Shown here one piece after another: positions 24,601 through 34,761 of a stretch of DNA of 64,000 bases (position 1 is its first letter; each line of letters opens with the position of its first letter). Below the pieces are notes generated by a model that saw only the letters and a program-made list of their open reading frames with translations, ran no database searches and had not been told where the DNA came from. The DNA is from Scolanthus callimorphus. Taxonomy: Eukaryota; Cnidaria; Anthozoa; Actiniaria; Edwardsiidae. The DNA lies in NCBI GenBank assembly GCA_033964015.1, contig CM066912.1, positions 22,245,073 to 22,309,072 on the forward strand, read 5' to 3'. The translations under genes were made by a program, and so were the position numbers.

Positions 24601-27600
24601 CCCTCACACAGTCTTGCAGTTAAATTCTTCGTGACTAAAATCCGACAAAATATGTGAAACAAAACGCTAATGGTCTGGTTCTCAAGTAAACAAGGTATAG
24701 ATTTAGTTCGGGTTCTTAAAAATAGAAGAACAATTTACACTTCACTAAAATGAACAACTTCATAAGATAGAGCTATCTTGTAGCTTTAAAACGGTTACGA
24801 TATATATATAGCTGAGTATGACGCGACGAGACTTTTTCCTGTAAGTACGTCGAAGTTTAAAACAAACAAACAAAAAACAGCATACCTGCCAACTCTCCCG
24901 GTTTACGCGGGAGACTCCCGGTTTGAACCCTCAGTCTCCCGGGAAAAAAAATGAAACTTTCCATATATTTACTGTATATCTCCCGGGTAAATTTCTTGCG
25001 ATTTTCTCATACAGTTGTTGTATTTGTGACAAAATCTCCCGGCTGAGACAAAATCTCCCGGTTTTGGAGATTTCAGGGTTGGCAGGTATGAAACAGCTAC
25101 ATTTTGGCAACTTTTGGCGACTTTTTTGAAAATTCAGATCGATCAATTGAACGAAGCAATGCATATAAATAAACACTTTGGGATAAATGTTAATCCAAGC
25201 GAACGTGTATCTAAGACAGTCTGACTCCCACCCTCAGCGCCCTTAGGGACGCATGATACAAGTGTACTTCTTCAACACATCCATGTGGGAAGATTGATGA
25301 TCGAAGGCCATTAAGACTTGATGATAATCATCAATTCGTTTTAGTAACCATGTTACAAATCTTGCGACATGCGTCAAAGGATGTTACCAGAGCCTCCTCC
25401 GCGAGAGGTAACGAGCCGAGGAGGTCAGGGAGGTCAAAATCAAAATCAACTTTATTTACTCATAAGGCTATTATCAGTTGGAGTTATACACAGAGTATAG
25501 GTGAGTTCATATTTTGGTGGAAAAAAAAGTGCGAGGAGGGAGACCAAGTGAACTATCCAGTTATCTAGTTAGGTCAGGGTGCGAGCATGTCTCACCGGAA
25601 AACGCGAAAGATTGACAGACGAGGAGAAAATACACAAAAGCTCATACCATTTGAGACATAACTCTGCAAATTTTTGTTGGACTTCCACGCACGACCGTAT
25701 CAAGTTCAAACTTGTCCAATAGATCCAGGGCCACCTCCAGCGATACTTCTTCAAACTAAAAAATGTAAAAAAGTAATTTAAATGTTCTAAAAGGCAAACG
25801 TTGGACGGATCAGGGACAAACTAAAAATGAGGTCAACAACTTAGGAGCCAGTTAGCTTTTAGGAATAGATTATAATAAGATGATTTGTTCTGGACTGTTA
25901 TTCTTTAGGTTTGAAACTTGGGCTTCTCGACGGTCATCTCTACCATATTAACCTGGTTATGCTTTGTTATTATTCACCTGGCCAAAGTTCCAGGGTATTC
26001 CAACATTTCTTCTCCAGTTTCCAACCCAGATAAGGCCAGTATCATTCAGGCAGTATTCTTCACGGTGCGATTGATCCTCCAAGTACACCAGATCGTCTAA
26101 ACAAGACACAAATCAGTTCTCTTTGACACTTATTGACTGGGACCCTCGGAAAGTGTCGGAAAGCGGTATGGGATGGTATGACTAGTTTTACGGGAAAACT
26201 AGGTGGTCTGCGTCGGCGGAGACGTGAACATGAACAACAACAACCAAAGGTTGAGATGTATGTTAAACGCCGTGGAAAAATGATGTTTTGCTGACGTTTC
26301 GAGCGTTAGCCTTTCGTCGGAGCAAAAGAGGAAAGCAGTATGTTTTGCGGACCCTCGACCGCCGATGTAAACATACTGGTCTCGGGTCCGCAAAACATAC
26401 GGTAGTATGTAGTATCATCATATGCAAACTGACAGACATCAGGCAGATATTACCTTCGCACCATGGATTGAACAGTAACCAGAACTCCTCTTTGTTCTTG
26501 ACACGGAAGGTCAAATCTTCTCCCTCATCCTCCCCTCGGTCGCGTTTCACCTTTGTCTCCACGTAGAACGAATACCTGCAGACAGATACATATTCAAACG
26601 ATGATGATGATGATGGTGATGATGATGATGATGAACGTGAAGAATTTAATCTAAGAATCTAAGCTGAATCCAAGAATCCAAAAATTCCAAGAATCCAGGA
26701 ATCCAGGAATCCAAGAATCCAAGAATCCAAGAATCCAAGAATCCAAGAATCCAAGAATCCAAGAATCCAAGAATCCAAGAATCCAAGAATCCAAGAATCC
26801 AAGAATCCAAGAATCCAAGAATCCAAGAATCCAAGAATCCAAGAATCCAAGAATCCAAGAATCCAAGAATCCAAGAATCCAAGAATCCAAGAATCCGAGA
26901 ATCCAAGAATCCAAGAATCCAAGAATCTAAGAATCTAAGAATCCAAGAATTCAAGACTATTCAAGAATGGAAAAATTCCGAGAATCCAAGAATCTAATAA
27001 TTTTAAAAGATTCTTAGGACACAAACTGCTATAATAATTCGCTCTAGCTCTACCTTCCAATGATGGCACTCGCTGGCGACATGACGCGCAGGCTCATGTT
27101 TGATCCACGTATTTCCTCTATTTTCATGCTCCATTTCTTGTTAGTGACGTCATCGGTTGGACGAACACGGACGATTGTGTTCTTGCTCTCCTGTGGGCGA
27201 TTACCTGAAATGGAAAGAGTGAATGGATACCAGGTAATAAGCCCCTGGGGATATTCATTTGACAAGGCAATGGCGTACTGCCAGCATGTCATTATCAACA
27301 CAAACAATATCGTAATCATCAACATGAACGTCAACATCTTGAGACACCAAAACATCAAAATCAACAGACAAACAGAACAGACAGAATGACAAGACAGACA
27401 CGCAGGCAGAAAAACAAACAGACAGAATATTAAATGACAGGACAGACGGACAGAATGGCCGGACAGACAGACCGAACAGACAGACAAGCAGGCAGAATAA
27501 GGGTGGAACAAGGTGGGCCAGTGCCCTCTCACCCATGAACCATGTCATATCCAGAAACTCTGTAGATGGCATGGTTCTCATACTACATACTCACCTACAA

Positions 27601-30600
27601 CCACTTGTAGTATGATTTTATCCGTCTTCTCGTTAAAATCCCTGTCAAACCGGACATCAATAAAGAACTCCTCTCCTCGCCTTATGATCAACCCTTCGTT
27701 TTCATAATCATCCGTGTGATGAAGAGTTCGATTGGCCGCCTTATTGAGGTCCACATCTATCGCCTTCAGCTGGGCCTCTACAAACAAATCAATATAAAAT
27801 ATGCTCACTCACTGTACGTGTCTGTTACTAAACAAGTTCAATGAGGAGTCAATTCCAAGGAGTGTTGATCTGCTACTAAGCTACTAAGCGACATTATAGT
27901 ATATTTTGTGCTATTTATAGGACCTCTTTTCTTACTCAAAACCTTGCAACCTAAAATATGGTATTTTGCCCGTATAGAATTAATAGGAATACTCCAAGGG
28001 AAAACAGGGGCCCCCAACGGACCGGTTCCTCAGAAAAACTGTTCCTCGCCCCTATTTCGCTGTTGGAAGGCAAAAAAGAAAAGAAATAAGCCTCTTCCTT
28101 GGAATGTGTTTTACCCTTGCTTGCATTATTATTCTAATTTTAGGACTTTTCTTTTTTCCCTTTTTTTGCTTGCTTGTTTTTTTTTGGCTTCTTTTTTTGG
28201 CGATTTGACTCGTGTGACCCAGCGAAATGCTGACTGAAATGTGGCCTCTGCCAGCCGAGAATGTAATTCTTTTGCTGTTGGTAAATTTTCCGATCTACCA
28301 TCTCCTGGCAACAATCAAGATAGCGTTGTCGTTTTCTGTGACGCGCGGACTACCTGTGGTCTGTCCCAGGCCCTTTGGCCGTAACAAAAAAACAACATGG
28401 CGGCCATAAAAAGAGCTTCATGTTCTTCGACACCTGCAGACTTACTGTTACAGACCTTCCAAAAGGCAGCAAGTCGACAAGGTTTGGTAAAACGTCTTGA
28501 TATCGGATCAGGATTTTTTTTCAGCAGCAGTAAGAAAAGACTGCTGCTGTAGTTTGCTCTGCAAGCTTGTAGAAATGGCTAATTTCGTTTTAGCCCATGG
28601 CCGAGAAGGGCTCGTTGGGTGCCCGTGGAAATGAGGAAGCACTCACTACTTACTATTGACTTTGTGGCGATTCTCTCTCAAGGCAGCATTCCCCTCACAA
28701 AACTCGTGATCAGGTATACCGTGTGTTCGGTTTTCTCTCTCTCCTAAGCTAACACCACGCCGAGACCTGAAGAAAGAAAGAGAGTTTTTTCGCGGGCTTT
28801 CCAAGGAATAATGGTGTCTATTGAAAGGAATGAAAATACGATCCGCCACGTTTGCTAATAGAGCGGATTTCGTATGACTGTGAAAAGTGCCGCGACACGG
28901 TGCGGCACGGTCGCGGCGGCGCGGCATGGTACCTCGCCTTCTCCGGCTCGTGGTATCGGCACGGCTTTGTACGGCAACGGCAAATCACGGACAGCCAATC
29001 AGATCGCAGCCAATCAGATCACAGCCAATCAGATCACGGCACGGCAAATCACGGACAGCCAATCAGATCGCAGCCAATCAGATCACAGCCAATCAGATCA
29101 CGGCACGGCAAATCACGGACAGCCAATCAGATCGCATTTTTGCGGTACGTAAAGTACCTGCCGCGATCGCGGCCCCGCAAATCAAGGACGGGCCAATCAA
29201 ATTGCATGGTCACGGCAGAAAATTACGGTCCTTAGGACAAGTGCCAATGGTTAATCGCGACGTCGCGGCACGGTCGCGGTCGAGGCGCGGCATAACTTTG
29301 TCGCGGCACTTTTCACAGTCATACGAAATCCGTTCTACACCATTTCCTCACTGTTTGCATACGCAACAAGCTCGTCTTTAAGACCCGGCACAGGAGCTGA
29401 ACTGTGCGGTGAAATATAAACAAAACTTCCTGTGGCTCCCTGCGATCCTGTCAACAAGGGAATCTGTGACGCATACCCCATTTGACAGCGATGCAAAAAG
29501 GATACAGCGTGGATTTTTTATTGAGCTGTGGAACCTGACCGCGGAGAAATCTCGTTAATTTCTCCTTTGTTAAACTTTTCATTGGAAAAAAAAACTTTTT
29601 TCTGATAATTCTTTAATCGAAGGCATGACTGTCGGCTTGCGTAATTCTGTCCTAGTCACGTGACTAGTGCATTGCTACATTGGTCTTTACATATCGGACC
29701 AGAAAAGAACACAGGGTACCCACCTATCGCTTGAAGGTCCTTCCTCTCGCGCACGCTTCGGACTACAAAACAAACAGGCATAGCAATTTCGTCAAATTCT
29801 CAGTTGAGAAACAGCGTTCAGTTTTATTCTACAAAACAATGTGACATATGGGCACTATGGATTGTCTGCGGAGCCAAATAGAAAACATTAATTAGTTTCT
29901 CCTCGTCCCGCCAATCAATCAAACAAACAAACAAACAAACAAATAATCCCACAAAAAAGTGCACGGGGCGAAAAAGCTGAGTGGCTGCGTCCAGAACCTC
30001 CGAAACAGAATGACCGAGAAGCTCTGGGAAGATTGCTGGTGACGTTGGAAAACTTCATTATTACCTTATTTAGAAGGCCTGTAAGTAATTTTCTTCATAT
30101 GCTTTTAAGAATATTATCCAATTCATTCAATTAACTCTTCTTCGTCCAAAGGGCCTAAGACGAGATTTATCATGAAACTCAGTCGAATGAAATGACATGA
30201 AATGTATGCACTTCTATACGCCTCTTGCAGAGCCCATGAAGGGGTAAAATGGGAGCTGGACTTTACCTTGTTTTAGGCTGGGAAAAGGAGACTTGCGAAC
30301 AATAAAAAATGGGAAGGGATTTTTAATTTTTATTTTCATACACGCTGGAATTACCAATATTGGCGCCTTTGGATTTGGAGAACAATTCGGCTGGAAAATG
30401 GGATCGGGACCAATCCTTCAGGACCGTGTTCTTGAGTCGAGACACTAAGCTTGTGATCGCTATGGCTAGCCGGAATTAAGAGGTTTGACGAAACCTGTTG
30501 TGTATATTTATATTTATACAACAGGTAGATGCACTGTCTAAGATCAACTTAATGGCAAATAATAAAGTAACCGAAGCAATAAAAGATAAACATGTCATGA

Positions 30601-33600
30601 AGAATGAAATCGGTATCGCAAATAACTTTCCTTTAAAGAATCGTGTAAATTAAGTTCAGTTATATAATTACGCTACAAAATTTCACTGAGTGCGAGAAAA
30701 AAAGATATAAGAAGAGCAAACATGGCAAACGGACTTTAAAAGCGTTGACATGAGACTTGATTGTTGATTTGACAACTGACAACATAAATAGAAAGCAAAA
30801 AAAAGAACGTGGAAATAAAAGGGTCTAAATGCGTAATAAACGAGCTCTTCCACGCAAATTTTGATTGAAATATGATTTGCGATCATCATGGCAATTTCAC
30901 TGTAGAAACAGTAGAACAAAGCATTGGCATTGTATACACTGCTTCTAACTTCTAACCCTTGATTCATGCTCCTCTGTAATGACATTTTTTTGAAAAAATA
31001 AAAATAAAAAACACCGTCAGCCTTTACAAAGTCTATGATGATTCCAGAAATATTCTAAGATTCGAGAAAAGAAAGTATTTTCTATATAACAATATAGCAG
31101 TGTAGAAAAGAAATACAAACCAACAGCGCGAGCAATCAGAACAGCAATCAGAATGACAAAGACAACGCAGCACGCTCTTAAGGCATTCCATCAGCACGCT
31201 TTTATAGTCCGGATATTATATTTGGTGGAGTGTATTCTAATACTATTCCCCCATTCAAGGTCTGTCGCGATATGAGCCTTTGACATACAATTATTTTGGA
31301 ATTTTTGCAGGTGCAAGTTTTTGTCCCCTGCTGAGGCAAAGAAAAACATCTTTAATGGACTTGTTTAGACCGCTCAATGACAAGAATTGCACCTGATAGT
31401 AAACCGCCTTTTGCTGGAGTTTAGTCAAGCTATAACAAATCAAAACCAAATTTAAGAGTATAAGTTGTCACACGGGCCTTGCCAACAACTAGTCATAAGG
31501 AGAAGCGACAGACATGACACGTGATAATTTGTGGTCATCGCTCAGCCCCATAGAAGAGGGGGTCACTTGTCCCTCGCCCCCCATTTCACTACTTGCGGGC
31601 AAATATGTCAGAAACCCTCTTTCCTGCTTTGTACTTCACTTTTTCTGCCCAAAAATCAGCTCTTCTGGCAATTTTTATAATTCAGGAAGTTTAGATAACA
31701 TTTCAGCTTGTTGGTGTAAACAGAAGTATTCAGCGAACAACGACAGGTAAAAATGATGCACACATAATTAACGAAAATGTTTTACCGAAACTCAAGATAT
31801 TCAATTATTCCTCGAACTGAATCAGCTGACCATGAGGACAACATAATGATTTGTAGTCTACTACTTGCTCAACCAATCAGAACGCAGCATTGATAATAGC
31901 CCGCTTTTGAGATTTGACACATATATGTATATCCATTTCATACCGCGAATACAGCCAATCAGAATGCGGAGGAAACACTTCATTTTGCTAGCTACCTCCT
32001 GGTTAAATAAAACAAACCCCTAAGGGTGGGTCAACTATTATGTAAAGGAAGCCGACCGTCCATTATTTGTTTAGAAATATGCATAAATTACTTTAAAGCA
32101 TGGTTTCTGTTAGCAGACGGATAGCCAAACAGTGTTGGTGTTGTAGTGTTACTCAAAACGACGTACGAGCGATGGAATCGCTCATACTATCCCGGGATCG
32201 ACAAGTCAAATCTTGACCAACACGCCATTATTAGCTAAAACCGTTGCATCTCGACCATTTTTCTCAAAAAACATCATTTTTAAAATTTATTTTTGACTTT
32301 GCTGTTTCGCCAATCAAACTATACGAGCCAATAAAACTCTTGCCCCGTTTCGCCTAGTGCAGTCAATTACAACTGGCTTCGCTTCCCTCGGAACTAAGGG
32401 GTGGACCATTAGAAGTTGGGGGAGGGGAGGTGGCAATTCCCAAAAAAAAATTCGCGCAAGGCCAATCCTTCCAAAAAAAAATCTTGCAGAGATTCAAGCT
32501 AGGAAATAAAAATCCTACAAAGACATGGCTTGGGCTCTCATTAAAAAGATGTCTTAAGTAGTTATTCCAGCAACTTCTCTTTTGCATGTTTCTACTTCAT
32601 TTAATAAAAATTTCGGCACGCTTCGCGTCGTTTACAAGAACAAGTGTATCTTGCCGAGGAAAAACAAATCTCTCCCAAAAAATGTCCTGCACTGATAGGT
32701 CTGGCAGGCAGTCACTATCTTCGAAAGAAGAACACTTGTAAGCGTGAGTTCGACGTTACAAGTATAGAAATTCGTCATGTGGACCGCTTCACACAAATGA
32801 ATAATAATAATTTCGTAATTTGCGGCATCAATAATAAATCCTACAGGCATTGTTTACTATACACAAAAACGGAACGTTCGTCTACCCTTTCTCTGAGGCT
32901 TGATGAAATGCGTTTATAAAAATTTGAGCGCGCTTCGCGCGCAACGGAAGGAAAAGACCTCTACCATGTCAAATAGTGGCCGGGGGATGGCGAAAACGTT
33001 TAACAGCTTCATTCTATTTTAACGGCAACCAATAAAAATATAGCATAAGAAAATTTGTTGTATCTATACATACAGCAACAAGATTTTCTTAATCCATTTC
33101 TGAACCAATATAGTATGTAGTATAAGAAAAGTTTGTTGATGCGTTGATGTGGATTTGGATGGCCTGTGGGAACGGAACGCCACGGGAACAGGTAGTGCTC
33201 GATGCGCAAGATACCCCTCGTGGGTTTATCCTTTTCCACTTTTTTTGTGTGTGTGTGTCTGCGAAAAAAATTCGTACATGGCCTTCGAGTCCGAAAAAAA
33301 AAAAATCCTGCACAACCTGATCCCCGAAAAAAAATTCATACGCAAAAATATTGCTACCCCCCCCCCCCTCCCCCAATTTCTAATGGTCCACCCCTAAGCG
33401 ACAGAAAACCAGGCGACTGCCTATGCGAACTGAGCAAGAATCTGATTGGCTCAAGTAAGAATTGATTGGCGAAACAGCAAAAACGAGCCGATGTCTTGAA
33501 AACGCGGGTTGCGATGCAGCGATTTTAGCTCATGGCGCTAAATTTTTAGACATTTATAATTCTGTAATTTCCTTGTTTGCCGCTCAGAGGAGGTGGTTCA

Positions 33601-34571
33601 TGAAACACGCCAGCAGGCAATTTACATTAATTTAATCTCGTAATCCCTGCTGCGCGATCGCGACACCATTTTGTGCAATCGCAATTGATGCAAGTTGGGT
33701 TCACTATGTTTATCCATGGCCGTTGTGGTAGACTGAACTTAAAAATGTCCGGCCTGGGATATATACATATATAATTCATCCTACTTCCAGAAATTAAACG
33801 TCCAGGGAAAGGACTCATATTTGTCTCTTTCGCTTTTGGTACCCTGCTGACAGAAGCCTCTTTTCAGCGAAACACAGAGACTAAGGAGGCCTTTGTCAGC
33901 AGGGTAAGCGTCTAGTGGCATTCCATTAATAGGAGGAAACGAGTTTCGAACTTCGAGTTCGACTACTTCGGAGACTCTGCGAGTTTATTTCAGTGCCATT
34001 AAAAGGGTAATCTGCGTAGCCATGCAGACATGCTATCGATCGAACGGGTGGCGTCCGTTTATTAATGTATGTTTTTTTAATTGCGATATGTAACATTCAA
34101 GACTTCAGCACGAGATAAATAATTTCAAGCGCCCCGTGGGAAATTTGGGGCGTTTGCTCAGCTCCTATGTTTTAGAACTTAGTTGTCATGTTGCCGGTGC
34201 GACGGACTATTAAAAAGATCGCTTCAGTTTTCAAGTTGATTTATAAGAGACAATCACATGTTCAATTAGACATTCAAGTATTTCGACAACACGCGATAAC
34301 ATTAATTTTAAACACTTGAGGCGCTCGCCCCTAACTTTCAAAACTCTTAAAACATTTCCATATGAGTAAACTCTTAAAAACGTTTCAATTTGAATATGGA
34401 AATCGTATTTTGACAATATCAAACTACTTGCTAACGAAATTATTGTACTTACGATCGCGAAGGCGAATTATCAGAGTTTGAGCTTCTTCTTCTGCGCCCA
34501 GTGCTGCTCGATGATGCACTGGCCTCGGCGCTTCTTCCTCTAGTTCGCCTGCTCGATCGCCTTCGCCCCAT
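9694..34571 (-). CDS. Transglutaminase (factor XIIIA/TGM-like), 15 exons
   Basis: Calcium-dependent protein-glutamine gamma-glutamyltransferase that cross-links Gln and Lys side chains. Exons: 34571-34453, 29755-29724, 27777-27595, 27204-27054, 26575-26454, 26096-25978, 25755-25648, 24038-23861, 22148-22013, 20172-20070, 18691-18440, 17746-17465, 17010-16848, 10929-10788, 9835-9694. All boundaries are GT-AG and the phases match once frame losses are allowed for. About 745 residues, near the family's 690-820. Order: Ser/Arg-rich N-terminus without signal peptide, N-terminal beta-sandwich (exons 3-5; ends LLFNPWCE), catalytic core, two beta-barrels. The triad is visible: Cys in FGQCWVF (exon 8), His in NFHVW (exon 10), Asp in WQAFDATPQE (exon 10). 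Six single bases appear to be missing: exon 10 (C-run, 20123-20127), exon 12 (three), exon 13 (near 16930), exon 14 (10867-10870). Exon 2 rests on phase and sequence continuity and is least certain. Intron 13 holds a LINE. Confidence 0.93.
10316..10536. mobile_element. TTAA-target MITE (AGAGCCCGTGTCAG family), 221 bp
   Basis: Inverted ends AGAGCCCGTGTCAG and CTGACACAGGCTCT, flanked by TTAA at 10312-10315 and 10537-10540. The interior includes AATCAGCCGATG and ATGGATGCTTTCTCCGACTT, shared with the copies at ~44167, ~61080 and (reversed) 61860. It lies in transglutaminase intron 14. Confidence 0.8.
10966..11046. mobile_element. Short perfect-hairpin MITE
   Basis: Arms of about 31 bp (starting GTCTCCCTCGCAGCCCG) are exact inverted repeats around a ~20-nt loop. 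It sits in transglutaminase intron 13. As RNA it would fold into a near-perfect hairpin. Confidence 0.8.
11164..11325. mobile_element. MITE, ~160 bp, ends ATGGACGATTCCAGCTATA
   Basis: ATGGACGATTCCAGCTATAA at the left and TTATAGCTGGAATAGTCCAT at the right form imperfect inverted ends around GC-rich CGCGCG-containing DNA. Confidence 0.65.
11707..12550 (+). pseudogene. LINE ORF1 protein (L1 ORF1p-like), frame-broken
   Basis: RNA-binding chaperone of an L1-type retrotransposon. The N-terminal part (11707-~11960) is charged with a predicted coiled coil (heptad-like LLEKFAQLTDKMAEGF). The middle carries RRENLNFKNIPE in a shifted frame, typical of the L1 ORF1 RRM. The C-terminal part (12170-12550) has FHAVHRVG, RPIIARFVSREDRD and a final ESYN-like domain. 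The frame changes near 11960 and again between about 12000 and 12170. The breaks are of the same kind as in the host genes, so the element could be less damaged than it looks. Confidence 0.82.
12790..16620 (+). pseudogene. LINE ORF2: AP-endonuclease and reverse transcriptase, frame-broken
   Basis: Nicks target DNA and copies the element's RNA by target-primed reverse transcription. Endonuclease: SLNARGIRDSKKR at ~12810, QETHG at ~12920, LLNSYAPNTE at ~13120, GGDQNFYFD at ~13230. Reverse transcriptase: NKTPGNDGISKEFY at ~14245, NWRPISLINVDAK at ~14425, DQAAFVQGRQIGDQIR at ~14530, FAADFEKAFDTI at ~14630, GSKQGDPISPQLF at ~14810, and the catalytic FADD at 14938. A Cys-rich tail (CSFCY...FFECIE) lies near 16215-16285. 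Motif wording fits the L1/Tx1 group. At least eight frame shifts occur, so as written no intact ORF2 is encoded. Confidence 0.9.
16712..16726 (+). other. Poly-A tail of the LINE
   Basis: A15-type run immediately after the LINE 3' UTR and directly before the right-hand copy of the target duplication, as expected after target-primed reverse transcription. Confidence 0.85.
18056..18440. repeat. (GGTGGA)n array with a duplicated 3' part of transglutaminase exon 11
   Basis: A GGTGGA hexamer array spans about 18214-18372. To its left (about 18104-18212) is a ~110-bp copy of the 3' end of exon 11 plus its donor region (genuine copy at about 18417-18513). The copy encodes the same KQVGSS..RRPHDLTPDYKY phrase. 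In it the donor reads AAGTTGAT instead of AAGGTGAT, so the GT is lost and it cannot splice as the true exon does. Short GGTGGA stretches at 18060-18070 also precede the copy. The Pro/His-rich reading frames here are repeat artefacts. Confidence 0.85.
18905..19080. repeat. TTTTTAGGGGT dispersed repeat copy
   Basis: TTTTAGGGTTTACCAG, TTTTTTAAGGGGGTAAAAC and CTTTTAGGGGTCAAAATC occur in series, in transglutaminase intron 10. Confidence 0.4.
19283..19530. repeat. Tandem repeat, ~121-bp unit, two copies
   Basis: The block containing CTTTGGCTTCTCGGCACGTT and GTCGGTATCCTCAGAAA is present twice in direct order with few differences, followed by a partial third start (CTTATAGCTTAGACTTTC). Confidence 0.8.
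19550..19722. mobile_element. Hairpin MITE, ends GCCGGCTCTCCAGTGG
   Basis: CTGCTAGCCGGCTCTCCAGTGG and CCACTGGAGAGCCGGCTCGC are inverted ends. A second inner palindrome (GGATTCCTGTGTC / GACACAGGAATCC) makes a long stem. Confidence 0.78.
19788..20039. mobile_element. TA-target MITE (mariner-like), second copy
   Basis: Same family as 6980-7232: ends GAGCGGTTTTCACGTGACTATC and GACAGTCATGTGAAATCCGCTC, with TA on both sides. It lies in intron 10 immediately before exon 10. A 28-bp direct repeat flanks it (19760-19787 and 20040-20067), far longer than the expected TA. Confidence 0.85.
20590..20910. repeat. Degenerate minisatellite (GGGCACAAAGG-like)
   Basis: Irregular repetition of AGAGCACAAAGGCACA, GGGCAAAAA-GGCCTA and GACATAGG. 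The same degenerate array resumes at about 21170-21445 and 21855-21990, separated by tRNA-derived sequences. It occupies transglutaminase intron 9. Confidence 0.7.
20945..21175 (-). mobile_element. tRNA-headed SINE-like element
   Basis: Read on the minus strand, a tRNA-like head begins near 21168 with GTGGCGCAGTGTTACGGCG (box A-like) and GGGCTCGATTCCCAGG (box B-like). A ~140-bp body without coding sequence follows. It interrupts the surrounding degenerate minisatellite. Confidence 0.55.
21545..21850 (-). mobile_element. Second tRNA-related SINE-like element
   Basis: On the minus strand the right end reads CCGGTTAGCGCAGTGGTATA (box A-like) then GTTGGGAGTTCAAACCCCGG (box B-like), i.e. a tRNA-derived head. 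The body includes AGACGGGACCTACGG and TTAACGTCCTTATCCG in plus-strand order. It again splits the degenerate minisatellite of intron 9. Subfamily unknown. Confidence 0.6.
22535..22878. mobile_element. MITE, ~340 bp, ends GGCGGTTTATTCCGCC
   Basis: TTGGCGGTTTATTCCGCCAA..GATAGGAG at the left and CTCCTATCAAATGGCGGAATTAACCGC at the right form inverted ends. It lies in transglutaminase intron 8. Confidence 0.7.
24885..25090. mobile_element. MITE, ~205 bp, ends CATACCTGCCAAC
   Basis: CATACCTGCCAACTCTCCCGG and its partner GGGTTGGCAGGTATG bracket several CTCCCGG boxes. A diverged relative (TGTCAACTCTCCCGGTTTTG) is seen at about 60110-60275. Confidence 0.75.
26338..26400. repeat. Inverted repeat, GTATGTTTTGCGGACCC arms
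   Basis: GTATGTTTTGCGGACCC and GGGTCCGCAAAACATAC face each other across ~29 nt. It is preceded by GCTGACGTTTCGAGCGTTAG. Confidence 0.6.
26680..26995. repeat. Octamer minisatellite (CAAGAATC)n
   Basis: About 34 units of an 8-bp repeat in transglutaminase intron 4. Because 8 is not a multiple of 3, all minus-strand frames read ILGFLDSW-type repeats. These are artefacts. Confidence 0.92.
27360..27500. repeat. Degenerate (GACA)n-type repeat
   Basis: ACAGACAGA, GACAGGACAGACGG and similar strings in transglutaminase intron 3. Confidence 0.7.
28861..29335. mobile_element. TA-target MITE with an internal CCAATCAGAT array
   Basis: Long inverted ends (GAGCGGATTTCGTATGACTG plus AAAAGTGCCGCGAC, and their complements) are flanked by TA. 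Inside, at 28976-29136, a ~63-bp unit repeats about 2.4 times and gives seven copies of CCAATCAGAT, with an eighth diverged copy near 29191. It lies in intron 2 of the transglutaminase gene. Confidence 0.85.
29340..32230. other. Introns 1-2 of the transglutaminase gene, mostly unique
   Basis: Apart from the 32-nt exon 2 (29755-29724) I see no coding exon. Visible are (AAAC)n near 29925, a short palindrome around 30495-30530 (CCTGTTGTGTATA / TATACAACAGG), and CCAATCAGA boxes near 31875 and 31955. Part may hold unrecognised repeat fragments. Confidence 0.4.
32233..33530. mobile_element. 'X' family inverted-repeat element interrupted by a Harbinger-like element
   Basis: TAGCTAAAACCGTTGCATCTCG at the left and GCGATGCAGCGATTTTAGCT at the right are outer inverted ends. 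The inner GTTTCGCCTAGTGCAGTCA lies at about 32347 and its partner GGCGACTGCCTATGCGAAC near 33412. Removing 32398-33394 plus one TAA rejoins the X sequence. Confidence 0.72.
32398..33394. mobile_element. PIF/Harbinger-like non-autonomous transposon, 997 bp
   Basis: Ends GGGGTGGACCATTAGAAGTT and complement (AATTTCTAATGGTCCACCCC) with TAA at 32395-32397 and 33395-33397. A TWA target duplication is characteristic of PIF/Harbinger. The interior shares sequence with 1-180 and with 55160-55320 (GGCTTGATGAAATGCGTTTAT), so it is a long family member. No transposase is readable. Confidence 0.85.
33842..33906. mobile_element. Short hairpin MITE, ends TACCCTGCTGACA
   Basis: TACCCTGCTGACAGAAGCCTC and GAGGCCTTTGTCAGCAGGGTA are inverted around ~23 nt. 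In transglutaminase intron 1. Confidence 0.72.
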
Positions 34572-34761
34572 TCTATAAGTACTTTGATTAAAAGAAGTGG
34601 CTTCTTAAACTAGTAACAGATAAGAAATGAAGTGAAAATTAGCGTGTGTAAGTGCAAGACCAGACTAGACAGGTAACAAAGTTATAGCCGGTTTGCCAGA
34701 CGCGGAGTCATTAACCCGTGCGTGACGTCCCGTAACAAAAGCAAACATAAATTATTGAACA

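Noticed and set aside
26646..26954. LDSWILGF-repeat protein
   Set aside because: Octamer array read in three frames.
29724..29762. Longer 39-nt version of transglutaminase exon 2 using the upstream AG
   Set aside because: It would put exon 3 out of frame. The AG seven bases further on gives correct phase and a continuous sequence.
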